From Flavobacteriales bacterium (GTDB lineage: Bacteria; Bacteroidota; Bacteroidia; Flavobacteriales_F; PHOS-HE28), in assembly GCA_017987115.1 (NCBI GenBank), contig JAGNUG010000014.1:1-49844 (forward strand): DNA of 49,844 nt. The letters run 5' to 3'. Within the stretch, counting starts at the first letter, position 1, and every line of letters begins with the position of its first letter. Below the pieces are notes generated by a model. That model was not told the DNA's origin, did not search any database, and worked only from the letters and a program-made list of their open reading frames with translations. The position numbers were made by a program, and so were the translations under genes. Positions 35,024-42,745 of the stretch are shown piece after piece.

Positions 35024-36925
35024 ATGTCCACCTTTGAAGAGCTTGGTCTACGCGCGGAACTTCTCCGTTCCCTTACAGACATAGGCTTTACTACACCTAC
35101 ACCTGTTCAGGAAAAGGCTATTCCTTTGATGCTGAAGACGGAAAAGGACGTGGTAGCCCTTGCACAGACCGGTACCGGAAAAACGGCTGCTTTCGGACTT
35201 CCAATGCTCGAATTCCTGGATCCACAGGACCGCAGTATCCAAGGGTTGATCCTTGCCCCAACGCGCGAATTGTGCGTGCAGATCAGCAAGGACATGGAGA
35301 AGTTCGCGGCGAATATGAAGGGAACACGCATTGTTGCGGTCTATGGTGGATCGAGCATTCGCGATCAAATTCGCGATATTCAGCGTGGTGCACAGATCAT
35401 TGTGGCTACCCCGGGTCGTTTGCTGGATCTATTGGGTCGCAAGGCGGTTGACCTATCTACAGTGGATGTTGTTGTGCTGGACGAGGCAGACGAAATGCTG
35501 AATATGGGCTTTCAGGAAGACCTTACGGAGATCCTGCAGACCACACCACCGGATAAGCGCACGTGGCTCTTCAGTGCTACCATGAGCAATGACGTGCGGC
35601 GCATTGCTAAACGCTATATGCGTGAATTCGAGGAACTGAGCATTGATCGTTCCGAGAAGACCGCTCAAGCCATCGATCACCAATATTCCGTGGTTCATTC
35701 CAAGGACCGCTATGCGGCATTAAAGCGTTTCATTGATGCGGACCCGGACCTTTTCGGTATCGTATTCTGCCGTACGAAGCACGAAACACAGGACCTGGCA
35801 ACATCGTTAGTGAAGGACGGCTACAACGCAGACGCCATCCACGGAGACCTGAGCCAAGCACAACGTGATCATGTGATGGGTCGTTACCGTGCACGGAGCA
35901 TACGGATGTTGATCGCCACGGACGTTGCAGCCCGCGGTATTGATGTACAAGATGTAACGCATGTTATCCACTTCGACCTACCTGGCGAGGCAGAGAATTA
36001 CACGCACCGCAGCGGTCGTACAGGCCGTGCAGGACGGAAAGGGATCTCGCTAAGCATCATTGGCGTGCGCGATGTGAACAAGGTGCGTCATTTGGAACGT
36101 TCATTGAAGACACACTTTACTTATGTGCGCATTCCGGGTGGCGCTGAGATCGGTAAGCAACAGGTAATGGCTTACATGAAGAAGTTGAAGAGCGTTGAGG
36201 TTGATAATGAAGGCTTATCCGAATTGATATCCGAGGCGCGCATAGAGCTGGATACGTTCAGCAAGGAAGAATTGATCGATCGGTTCATGAGCATGGCCTT
36301 CAACCGCATTTTGGATGCTCACCGCAAGTCATACGATCTGAACGTGGACATGAGCCGTAAGGACCATAGTGCGCGTGCTGAGCGTCCGACATCGGCTGAG
36401 CGGTTCAGTACGGGAAGGCAGATGTTCATCAACCTCGGCACTGCTGATGGTTTCGATAAAGGCAAGATGCTCGGATACATCTGTGGTATGAGCGGCTTGA
36501 GCGGTGAACTCATCGGCCGTATGATGATCAAGGATGTTTATTCGTTCGTGGACATTGAACCCGATCATTTTGAGCAAGTGAAAAATTCTTTTGCTAATGC
36601 CAACTATAAAGGTCGCAGCGTGCGCGTTGATGAATCTTCCGGTGGCCAAGGCGGTGGTGCCCCACGCGGAGGCGGTGGCGGCGGTTCCCGAAGTGGCGGC
36701 GACGGAAGAGGATACAAAGGCGGCTCCGGAGGTTCTGGTGGTGGAGGCTATAAAGGAAAAGGCGGCGGTGGTGGTGGCTACAAAGGCAGTTCCGGTGGCG
36801 GCGCAGGACATCGCGGCGGCGGCGGTTATAAAGGCGGTGATGAGCGTGGAGGCTTCAAAAAGAAGGAAGGTTTCTACGAGCCTAAGCCGAAGTTCCCGAA
36901 AAAGGAGCGGAAGACGCGGTCGTAG
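35024..36925 (+). CDS. DEAD-box ATP-dependent RNA helicase with DbpA-like domain
   Basis: A 633-residue RNA helicase. All core motifs are present: Q motif at the N-terminus (PTPVQ), AQTGTGKT at 47-54, PTRELC, TPGR, DEAD at 153-156, SAT at 184-186, ATDVAARGID and HRSGRTGR at 328-335. Residues about 465-540 (GTADGFDKGKMLGYIC; GRMMIKDVYSFVDI) form a DbpA/CsdA-type RNA-binding domain. The tail from about 545 is glycine-rich with repeated GGYKG and ends in lysine/arginine clusters, giving extra RNA affinity. It may help ribosome assembly or cold adaptation, as DeaD-type proteins do. ATG at 35024 was chosen; the frame stays open about 70 codons upstream but that part overlaps the divergent DUF4834 gene. 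Confidence 0.95.
   Translation: MSTFEELGLRAELLRSLTDIGFTTPTPVQEKAIPLMLKTEKDVVALAQTGTGKTAAFGLPMLEFLDPQDRSIQGLILAPTRELCVQISKDMEKFAANMKGTRIVAVYGGSSIRDQIRDIQRGAQIIVATPGRLLDLLGRKAVDLSTVDVVVLDEADEMLNMGFQEDLTEILQTTPPDKRTWLFSATMSNDVRRIAKRYMREFEELSIDRSEKTAQAIDHQYSVVHSKDRYAALKRFIDADPDLFGIVFCRTKHETQDLATSLVKDGYNADAIHGDLSQAQRDHVMGRYRARSIRMLIATDVAARGIDVQDVTHVIHFDLPGEAENYTHRSGRTGRAGRKGISLSIIGVRDVNKVRHLERSLKTHFTYVRIPGGAEIGKQQVMAYMKKLKSVEVDNEGLSELISEARIELDTFSKEELIDRFMSMAFNRILDAHRKSYDLNVDMSRKDHSARAERPTSAERFSTGRQMFINLGTADGFDKGKMLGYICGMSGLSGELIGRMMIKDVYSFVDIEPDHFEQVKNSFANANYKGRSVRVDESSGGQGGGAPRGGGGGGSRSGGDGRGYKGGSGGSGGGGYKGKGGGGGGYKGSSGGGAGHRGGGGYKGGDERGGFKKKEGFYEPKPKFPKKERKTRS
36645..36850 (+). repeat. Glycine-rich repeat region in the helicase tail
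   Basis: This stretch of the helicase gene repeats units coding for GGG and GYKG/YKGSSGG, such as the ggcggtggcggcgg and tacaaaggc blocks. The repeats raise GC above the surroundings and open long false reading frames on the other strand and in a second frame. The length of such repeats may vary between strains. Confidence 0.75.
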
Positions 36926-37013
36926 TGTTGGGTTTAGGGTACCGATCACCTGTTACAGAGTATTGCCGTACTAGACCATAGGTCGTTTCGGGATTTTTGG
37001 TTGTTCGGTGTTG

Positions 37014-37096
37014 CGCACTGCGATCTGCCATTGCTAACTGCTAAATGCAAACAGTAAGCTGCCATTGCAAACTGCCAACTCAAGACTGCAAACTCC
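37014..37096. repeat. Degenerate intergenic repeat of ACTGC/AACTGCC units
   Basis: The 195-base gap after the helicase gene holds an irregular series of similar units: actgc, ctgccattgctaactgc, ctgccattgcaaactgcc, actgcaaact. Two copies of a 20-base unit, at 37025-37044 and 37059-37078, differ at two positions and are 34 bases apart. Units of this kind recur between genes in several Bacteroidota genomes, as I remember; their function is not known to me. Confidence 0.6.
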
Positions 37097-37121
37097 TCTG
37101 TCTTCTACTTTTACATGCGAG

Positions 37122-37646
37122 ATGGATATTGCGGCTACACTTGCGGAAGATCGGAGCAAGCAGAACATCGATCGCGTACGTGAATATGTTGGCTCGAATG
37201 CTGTAAGGTTCAGGGAATTAATGCAATTAGTGCTGTACGGTTCGGATCGCGAACAGCAAATGTCTTCCTGGGTGCTTTCCGAGGTCTGTGATCATCGACC
37301 AGAACTAGCTAAAAAGTGGGCCGGCCAAATGCTCTCACTTTTGGATGGATCCGTACACCAAGGCACACACCGCAATATTATCCGTTGTTTCCAGTTCATG
37401 GAACTTCCGGCACAGCATCACGGAATGATCACGGATAAAATGATGGCGATCTTAACTGATCCGCATCAACCCATTGCTTCCCGGGCCTACGCGATCACCG
37501 TTGCCATGCGAATGGTTCACCGTTATCCGGAACTAGCAACTGAATTGAAGTTATTGATCGAGGAAGTGTTACGCGTTGATCCCGGTCCCGCGATCCGATC
37601 ACGCGCAATAAGAGCGAGAACAAGATTGACGAGGTTTCCTATTTGA
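37122..37646 (+). CDS. Conserved hypothetical protein with HEAT-like helical repeats
   Basis: A 174-residue protein, entirely helical in appearance, with repeated helix pairs such as QQMSSWVLSEVCDHRPELAKKW, then THRNIIRCFQFMELPAQHHG and ASRAYAITVAMRMVHRYPEL. This layout suggests a short HEAT/ARM-type solenoid that binds protein or nucleic acid. It resembles an unnamed family I recall as widespread in Bacteroidota; no enzyme motif is visible. ATG at 37122 was chosen because the upstream codons of the same frame fall in the repeat region. It is convergent with the T9SS gene. Confidence 0.72.
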   Translation: MDIAATLAEDRSKQNIDRVREYVGSNAVRFRELMQLVLYGSDREQQMSSWVLSEVCDHRPELAKKWAGQMLSLLDGSVHQGTHRNIIRCFQFMELPAQHHGMITDKMMAILTDPHQPIASRAYAITVAMRMVHRYPELATELKLLIEEVLRVDPGPAIRSRAIRARTRLTRFPI

Positions 37647-37672
37647 ACCTTCGTTGTTCAGTGCTGGTTCTA

Positions 37673-37684
37673 TACCGATCGGTA
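37673..37684. other. 12-base perfect palindrome between convergent genes
   Basis: TACCGATCGGTA is self-complementary over all 12 bases and lies in the 88-base gap between the HEAT-like gene and the T9SS gene. There is no loop and no U-run, so a terminator is unlikely. A protein-binding site or chance remains possible. Confidence 0.25.
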
Positions 37685-37734
37685 AGTGTGTCACAGAATG
37701 CGACCCGGTATCCGGTAACTGTATACTCCGAATA

Positions 37735-39864
37735 TCAATGCTGCACAACGAAACGGTGTACGGATCTTAAGGCATGCTGATCCGCCGGTTTGTATTCCAA
37801 TACATAGGTCCCCGGAACCAGTGAACTCGTATCCACCTGTTCGTTGGTGTTCAGCATTGTCCTCGAGATCACCAATGCACCTGTCAGCGACCTGATCTGG
37901 ATCACGCCTCCGATCTCCTTGGTTCTTATGTAAAGGACTTCATCGGCAGGCGATGGCCATATCGCGGACCCAACCGCAAGGTATTCGTCAATACCAACAA
38001 GTGTCCCTGCGCATTCGCAAGTCTCTGAATAGACATCGTCCAACGTTGCCTCGTCGCCATCATCACAGGGTGTTCCAGGGAGAGCACCGCCTCCGATAAC
38101 ATTTTCACAATCCGCAATTTCAACTCCGGTCCCTAGGGCAATTGCTCCTAATGAAAGGTCGAAGTAGGAGCCCGATGCCGTAGTGACCAACTTCAGCGCA
38201 CGGACCATGTAGCGCGTATTGGCCATGTATTGTTCGGTTGCCGTGAACGTCGTTCCGGTGACCAGTGTATCCGTAAGCTGTACGATCGTATCGTTTACTT
38301 CATCGATCCGGTAGACATGATATCCATCCACTTCAACCGGGGATGGCTGCCAACTGAACGTTGAATACCATTGATCATTTGATACGACAAGATCGGTCGG
38401 AGGAGCGGTGTAGAACATACGCACCGTAGGGTCTCCCATAAGACCCATTTGAACGCGGCCCAACGATTGACCTTGCCATCCGCCATTCTGCAACGTATAG
38501 TCCTGGTTGCTATTGTTCATGGAGCGCAACGCGCAATAACCGATCGGCTCGCCCATGGCCAATGGATGCAAATACCAATTCGGCATACCGCTCCATACAT
38601 GAGCAAGTCCGTTGCCTCTCACAAGAACAGCCCTCAGGAAATTGTCACTGTTGTCCCAATCACCGAAGTAACTTCCTAATGACATGTTGAATACGGCACC
38701 GTGGGAATTATTCACCATATCGAATGATGATAGTCCATTGGTAGTACCTGCAAGCACCGTTCCTCCGGGGCCAGGTAGTTGAAGGCCCGTGCCACTTTGG
38801 TACATGATAAGCTCATCGTGGTTCAAATAATGTTGTACGTACGGACCATTGGCGATACTCAGCTCCGTGATACTATCCAAGCCAACACATGCTGCTGAGC
38901 TTTGATATCCAGACATGCTCAACGGATCCGATACCCATTGAAGATCATCCCAGACCGAAGCTCTTGTTGGTACTGTGAATTCTCCCGTTTTCCATTCATG
39001 TGCTTTCGCGAAATAACCGCGAAGCATATTCAGCTCACCTTCCGGGAAGGATGGCATATCATCAAAATCCACTCGCCCAACTTGCAGTTCAACTGCGGAA
39101 GGAAAATCACTCTGATCGAATTTGCCATCACCAGGAACGTTGTGATTCCAACTGAAATTGCTTGCAGCCGTATTCACGGAATTATCCGTCCACGTACCAT
39201 TCATCTCACCATAATAGCCGTCGCAAGGCCAAGCACCGCGGTGTTCCGGATGCCCATCGGGATTAACACTACCACTGTAAGGAACAGGAACATGCCCAAT
39301 AACATAGACCGCTTTGACCTCAGTTGGTGCTGCATTGTAGTCCGTTCTAACAAGCGTCCTGACCGAATTCACAGAAGCAGAACTAAGCACATCATGGCGT
39401 TTCACGATCCAACCGTCGGCGAGAAGGTCTTCTTCAACCTCTGCCAATTCACTGACCAAAGATGCGGCCGCACTACTTTCCACCAACAAGATCAGCTGAC
39501 CACGATATGCAATTTCAGGCACCCGGATCCCCGAACGGATATAACCATATGCCGACCCACCCCCGGAGCGTACAACACGGTATTCATAAGCGGACCCCAC
39601 TTGCACCGTAGCATCGGTAAAACTCAAAGCCGTGCCAGGAAGATCGGCAATGACACTGCCCCAATTAGTTGCACCATTTGCTCGGCGATAAATGGAATAC
39701 CCGGTTGAACCAGCGTAATCATTCCACTTGAGCATGATGGACGTCTCGCCTGAAGGAATGGTGGCCATAACACGCACAGCCTTGGCGTTACTTGGACTGG
39801 TCGATTGACCAAAACCGCATCCATAGAACGCAACTATCAGCGGGAAAAGCAAGGCTCGTTTCAT
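37735..39864 (-). CDS. T9SS-exported protein with FN3 domains and a peptidase C25-like region
   Basis: A 709-residue secreted protein starting at ATG 39864. The order is: signal peptide (KRALLFPLIVAFYG), FN3-like domain at about 27-110, a large central region (about 115-470), a second FN3-like domain (about 480-560), a Cys-rich GTPCDDGDEATLDDVYSE segment, and a C-terminal T9SS sorting domain (about 630-709) ending in SVHRFVVQH. The central region contains GHVPVPYSG, ELQVGRVDF and NMSLGSYFGDW, which I take as similar to gingipain-like (C25) folds. The position where a catalytic Cys would be expected reads NMS, so activity is doubtful. It should be exported by type IX secretion and attached to or released from the cell surface. 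Confidence 0.78.
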   Translation of the reverse strand: MKRALLFPLIVAFYGCGFGQSTSPSNAKAVRVMATIPSGETSIMLKWNDYAGSTGYSIYRRANGATNWGSVIADLPGTALSFTDATVQVGSAYEYRVVRSGGGSAYGYIRSGIRVPEIAYRGQLILLVESSAAASLVSELAEVEEDLLADGWIVKRHDVLSSASVNSVRTLVRTDYNAAPTEVKAVYVIGHVPVPYSGSVNPDGHPEHRGAWPCDGYYGEMNGTWTDNSVNTAASNFSWNHNVPGDGKFDQSDFPSAVELQVGRVDFDDMPSFPEGELNMLRGYFAKAHEWKTGEFTVPTRASVWDDLQWVSDPLSMSGYQSSAACVGLDSITELSIANGPYVQHYLNHDELIMYQSGTGLQLPGPGGTVLAGTTNGLSSFDMVNNSHGAVFNMSLGSYFGDWDNSDNFLRAVLVRGNGLAHVWSGMPNWYLHPLAMGEPIGYCALRSMNNSNQDYTLQNGGWQGQSLGRVQMGLMGDPTVRMFYTAPPTDLVVSNDQWYSTFSWQPSPVEVDGYHVYRIDEVNDTIVQLTDTLVTGTTFTATEQYMANTRYMVRALKLVTTASGSYFDLSLGAIALGTGVEIADCENVIGGGALPGTPCDDGDEATLDDVYSETCECAGTLVGIDEYLAVGSAIWPSPADEVLYIRTKEIGGVIQIRSLTGALVISRTMLNTNEQVDTSSLVPGTYVLEYKPADQHALRSVHRFVVQH

Positions 39865-40090
39865 CGGTTCTCGGGAACTTCTCACTAGTGTAAACAACGA
39901 AAGGGACGCAAAGTTCGGTAATTCAGGTACCTTTTGGCAAGTATTTCAGGGAGTTAGCTCTGATGAATGCGCTGTATGGCAACTATATACGCTACAACAA
40001 AGGAACAGGATCAATGCGAGCTGGAACAGACCTGTACAAATGCCGAGAATACTATTTTGTCAGGCCTTATGGACCGATCCGACAAGTAGC

Positions 40091-40759
40091 ATGATGAACT
40101 CCACAAAAGTCTTTCTTTTTACCTCCTTGATCTCAATGACCGCGTGCAATACGACCGGGGCGTCAAGTGATACCGCACTGAAGCCAGCAGAACTGGCTAG
40201 CTCAGGCAATTCCGACCAAGACCTCACGGGCTTCACCAAAGCTTATTTCGCTAGTGGTTGCTTCTGGTGCGTTGAGGAGGTATTTGAAAGTGTGAAAGGT
40301 GTAGCAGAAGTGGTTTCCGGATATTCCGGTGGTAAGGAACAGAACCCCACCTATCAACAGGTCGGAAGTGGAGCAACTGGTCACGCGGAAGCAGTTGAAG
40401 TGTACTATGACCCTGAACTGGTCAGTTATCAGACATTGCTCGACGTGTTCTTCGCAAGCCAGGACCCTACTACTCCCAATAGACAAGGCCCTGATGCAGG
40501 AACACAGTACCGGTCCATTGCTTTTTATTCTACGGATCAGGAAAAAACATTGATCGAAGCCACTATTGCGAAATTGAATGCCTCTGGCACATTCGATGCT
40601 CCGATCGTAACTGAGATCACTCCATTTGAGAAATTCTGGCCTGCCGAGGATTACCACCAGAATTACGTTCGCTTACACCCGAACGAAGGGTATGTGCGCG
40701 GTGTTTCAATTCCCCGCTTCGAGCGATTCAAGCAGCAACTACCTGAGGTGCTGAAGTAG
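40091..40759 (+). CDS. msrA: Peptide-methionine (S)-S-oxide reductase, lipoprotein form
   Basis: MsrA reduces the S-epimer of methionine sulfoxide in proteins. The catalytic motif GCFWCVEEVF and the family segments GYSGGKEQNPTYQQV, GHAEAVEVYYDP, GTQYRS and AEDYHQNY are all visible. The N-terminus MMNSTKVFLFTSLISMTAC is a lipoprotein signal with lipobox SMTAC (Cys at residue 19), so the enzyme is predicted to sit in the periplasm on a membrane. No Cys occurs after GCFWC, so a classical C-terminal resolving Cys is missing and recycling must use the second Cys of the motif or an outside thiol. ATG at 40091 was chosen because it begins the signal peptide. Confidence 0.93.
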   Translation: MMNSTKVFLFTSLISMTACNTTGASSDTALKPAELASSGNSDQDLTGFTKAYFASGCFWCVEEVFESVKGVAEVVSGYSGGKEQNPTYQQVGSGATGHAEAVEVYYDPELVSYQTLLDVFFASQDPTTPNRQGPDAGTQYRSIAFYSTDQEKTLIEATIAKLNASGTFDAPIVTEITPFEKFWPAEDYHQNYVRLHPNEGYVRGVSIPRFERFKQQLPEVLK

Positions 40760-40798
40760 TTCCACTTGATCCCGGATCGGTAACTAAACGTTGGCTCT

Positions 40799-41137
40799 TC
40801 AGATCTCTTCCAAAACTGAACTTCCATTGGACCGGTCACCACTGGTCCATTGCCACTCCTCGTGTAATCGCAATTTTCCATTGTGAAGGATCTCCGGTGT
40901 TGAGCGACATATTCCGGTCATCAACTCCCCGAGTTCGTTGACCTGGTGGTAACGCATATCCAAGCTGCCTTTATCATCTACCAGAGCGATCAAGTGCCCT
41001 TGAGTGATCCTGCCTCCTTGATAAGAACACGTGACAACACGACCTTTTTGGTGGTACTGAAAAATGACCTCTTCGGAGATCTCTCCGTTCGGTGTATTAC
41101 TCAAGGGCCGGAAACGACGGCCTTCATAATCTATCAT
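40799..41137 (-). CDS. Small conserved protein of the family often labelled N-acetylglutamate synthase
   Basis: A 112-residue protein made of short strands, starting at ATG 41137. Its sequence (YEGRRFRPLSNTPNGEIS; FQYHQKGRVVTCSYQGG; STPEILHNGKLRLHEEWQW) matches a small family that databases tend to call N-acetylglutamate synthase, though it shows no GNAT motif and is too short for that enzyme. I regard that name as unsupported. The strand pattern suggests a small beta-barrel. It follows the membrane protein gene by 20 bases and is convergent with msrA. Confidence 0.75.
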   Translation of the reverse strand: MIDYEGRRFRPLSNTPNGEISEEVIFQYHQKGRVVTCSYQGGRITQGHLIALVDDKGSLDMRYHQVNELGELMTGICRSTPEILHNGKLRLHEEWQWTSGDRSNGSSVLEEI

Positions 41138-41157
41138 GATCTCGAATTCGTTACGAA

Positions 41158-42717
41158 CTACTTCCTCAAATAAAGAACCGCATCCCGGAATGGCGATGAT
41201 GCACTTTCGACAAAATAAATATCCAGTTGCCGATCCACATCGGCATAACAACTATCCACTTGTGCATGCTCACGTTTCCAAGTGAGGACAGCATTCACTT
41301 GCTCCTTGGTTCCAGGTGAATATGCATTCAGCCTGACGCACGGATCATTGCTAACTGTATGATCTCCCACGTGACCGAGTGGTGACATGCCCGTATTCCA
41401 TTGCACTGGACCGAATTGTGTATTCGCAATAAAATTATCCATCACCACCACATGTTCGTCCAACACGCCCATGTAATTGGAGAAATTACTGTGCAACCAA
41501 TTGCTGCTATAATTCAGGGGCAACAGCACCATTCCATTGCGCAACGTAGGGCTCAAGATCAACAGCTCATTACATTCCTTGCCCAGCGCGGCGGATCCCT
41601 CGCTCTGTATCTTCAAATGATAGAGGTCCAACGGAACGACAATGACAATGATGACCCCCAATACGATGTTCGGTGTAGGCGAAATAACTAGCCAGCAACA
41701 GAGAAATAGCATCGCGAACAACAACAGACGAGCAGATGTATTGAACCCGCCTGCCATCGCATCCGGCAGGATGAAATAGGCCACCAGCCCCACTATGCTG
41801 ATAAGCAACCAACTATCCGACCGCAGAATTTGTCGACCGAATTGATTGATACGAAAGATCATCGCGGATATTCCGACAAGACAAAAAGTCAATGCGATAC
41901 CCGCGCATAGAACATGCTCCCCGACTAGTCCAAAACCATTGAATACTCGCCCACTCCAGATCATTGAAACAAGTTCCATCAGTTCGATCCGCGTACTGGC
42001 TACTTCTGCAGGAGGTACATGGCTGAAATAAAGCACCGTGAACACTAACGGCAGAATTGCTGACACTCCGAGTGCGACCACTACCCGACGAAGTTGCTTT
42101 GGGTCGGCACCATCCTTCACGATCGCTAACCACACGATGACGCTACCGATCACTGCAATGGTCACGAAGAACGTGGAGAGGTGAGCGAAATACAGAGCGA
42201 GCAACACCATGGCCAATGCGGGTATCCGTATGCATGACCCTTGGGCCCCGCGCATCACCAATGTGATCGCAATGAACATCAGCGGAAAGCTTAAACAGAA
42301 ATTCTGATAGCCCATCCAGATGGTATGTGCCAATAGAAATGGCATGATCAATAAACTAGCCCACTTACGTTCCGGAGCGATCGTACCGATGAAGAAACGG
42401 AATGACCAAGCAAGGCCGATGATGCTACTTCCCCAAACTAATTTTTCTACGACCCATGCAGGTATGAATGTCATGAGTGCTGCACCGACCGCTTGTCCGA
42501 ACCAGTAAGGATCCGGATAGTGATTCAGGTGGAAGAACTTGCTGATGAACGGTTCATTAAGGACGAGGTCTCTCACAAGTCGAGCACCATATAAATGGAC
42601 CGGACCATCCAACGTTATGAACCACTTCGATACGAAAAGTGGTACGACATGGATCGTCGTAATGATCCAAAAGAGCCATGGCTCGATCCTGGTCCAGAAT
42701 GAACTGCGCGTGTTCAT
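41158..42717 (-). CDS. Polytopic membrane protein, GT-C-like
   Basis: A 519-residue protein with about 11-12 hydrophobic segments. After helix 1 a loop reads ITLDGPVHLYGARLVRDL, similar in place to the acidic loop of GT-C glycosyltransferases. A C-terminal soluble part of about 120 residues (from about 400) follows the last helix. No strict family motif was recognised. It is 28 bases downstream of a better-matching GT39-like gene and probably belongs to the same operon. A role in transferring sugars from polyprenyl phosphates is suggested but not shown. Confidence 0.62.
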   Translation of the reverse strand: MNTRSSFWTRIEPWLFWIITTIHVVPLFVSKWFITLDGPVHLYGARLVRDLVLNEPFISKFFHLNHYPDPYWFGQAVGAALMTFIPAWVVEKLVWGSSIIGLAWSFRFFIGTIAPERKWASLLIMPFLLAHTIWMGYQNFCLSFPLMFIAITLVMRGAQGSCIRIPALAMVLLALYFAHLSTFFVTIAVIGSVIVWLAIVKDGADPKQLRRVVVALGVSAILPLVFTVLYFSHVPPAEVASTRIELMELVSMIWSGRVFNGFGLVGEHVLCAGIALTFCLVGISAMIFRINQFGRQILRSDSWLLISIVGLVAYFILPDAMAGGFNTSARLLLFAMLFLCCWLVISPTPNIVLGVIIVIVVPLDLYHLKIQSEGSAALGKECNELLILSPTLRNGMVLLPLNYSSNWLHSNFSNYMGVLDEHVVVMDNFIANTQFGPVQWNTGMSPLGHVGDHTVSNDPCVRLNAYSPGTKEQVNAVLTWKREHAQVDSCYADVDRQLDIYFVESASSPFRDAVLYLRK

Positions 42718-42745
42718 CGTGTGGTGCTAAGGAATACCGGGCACT

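Noticed and set aside
36329-36949. 206-codon antisense and overlapping second-frame reading frames over the helicase tail
   Set aside because: They come from the GC-rich glycine repeats; the peptides are low-complexity Ala/Thr or Ala/Val runs.
38902-39708. 268-codon antisense frame inside the T9SS protein gene
   Set aside because: Opposite a clear secreted protein; composition is unlike a real protein and no start context is seen.
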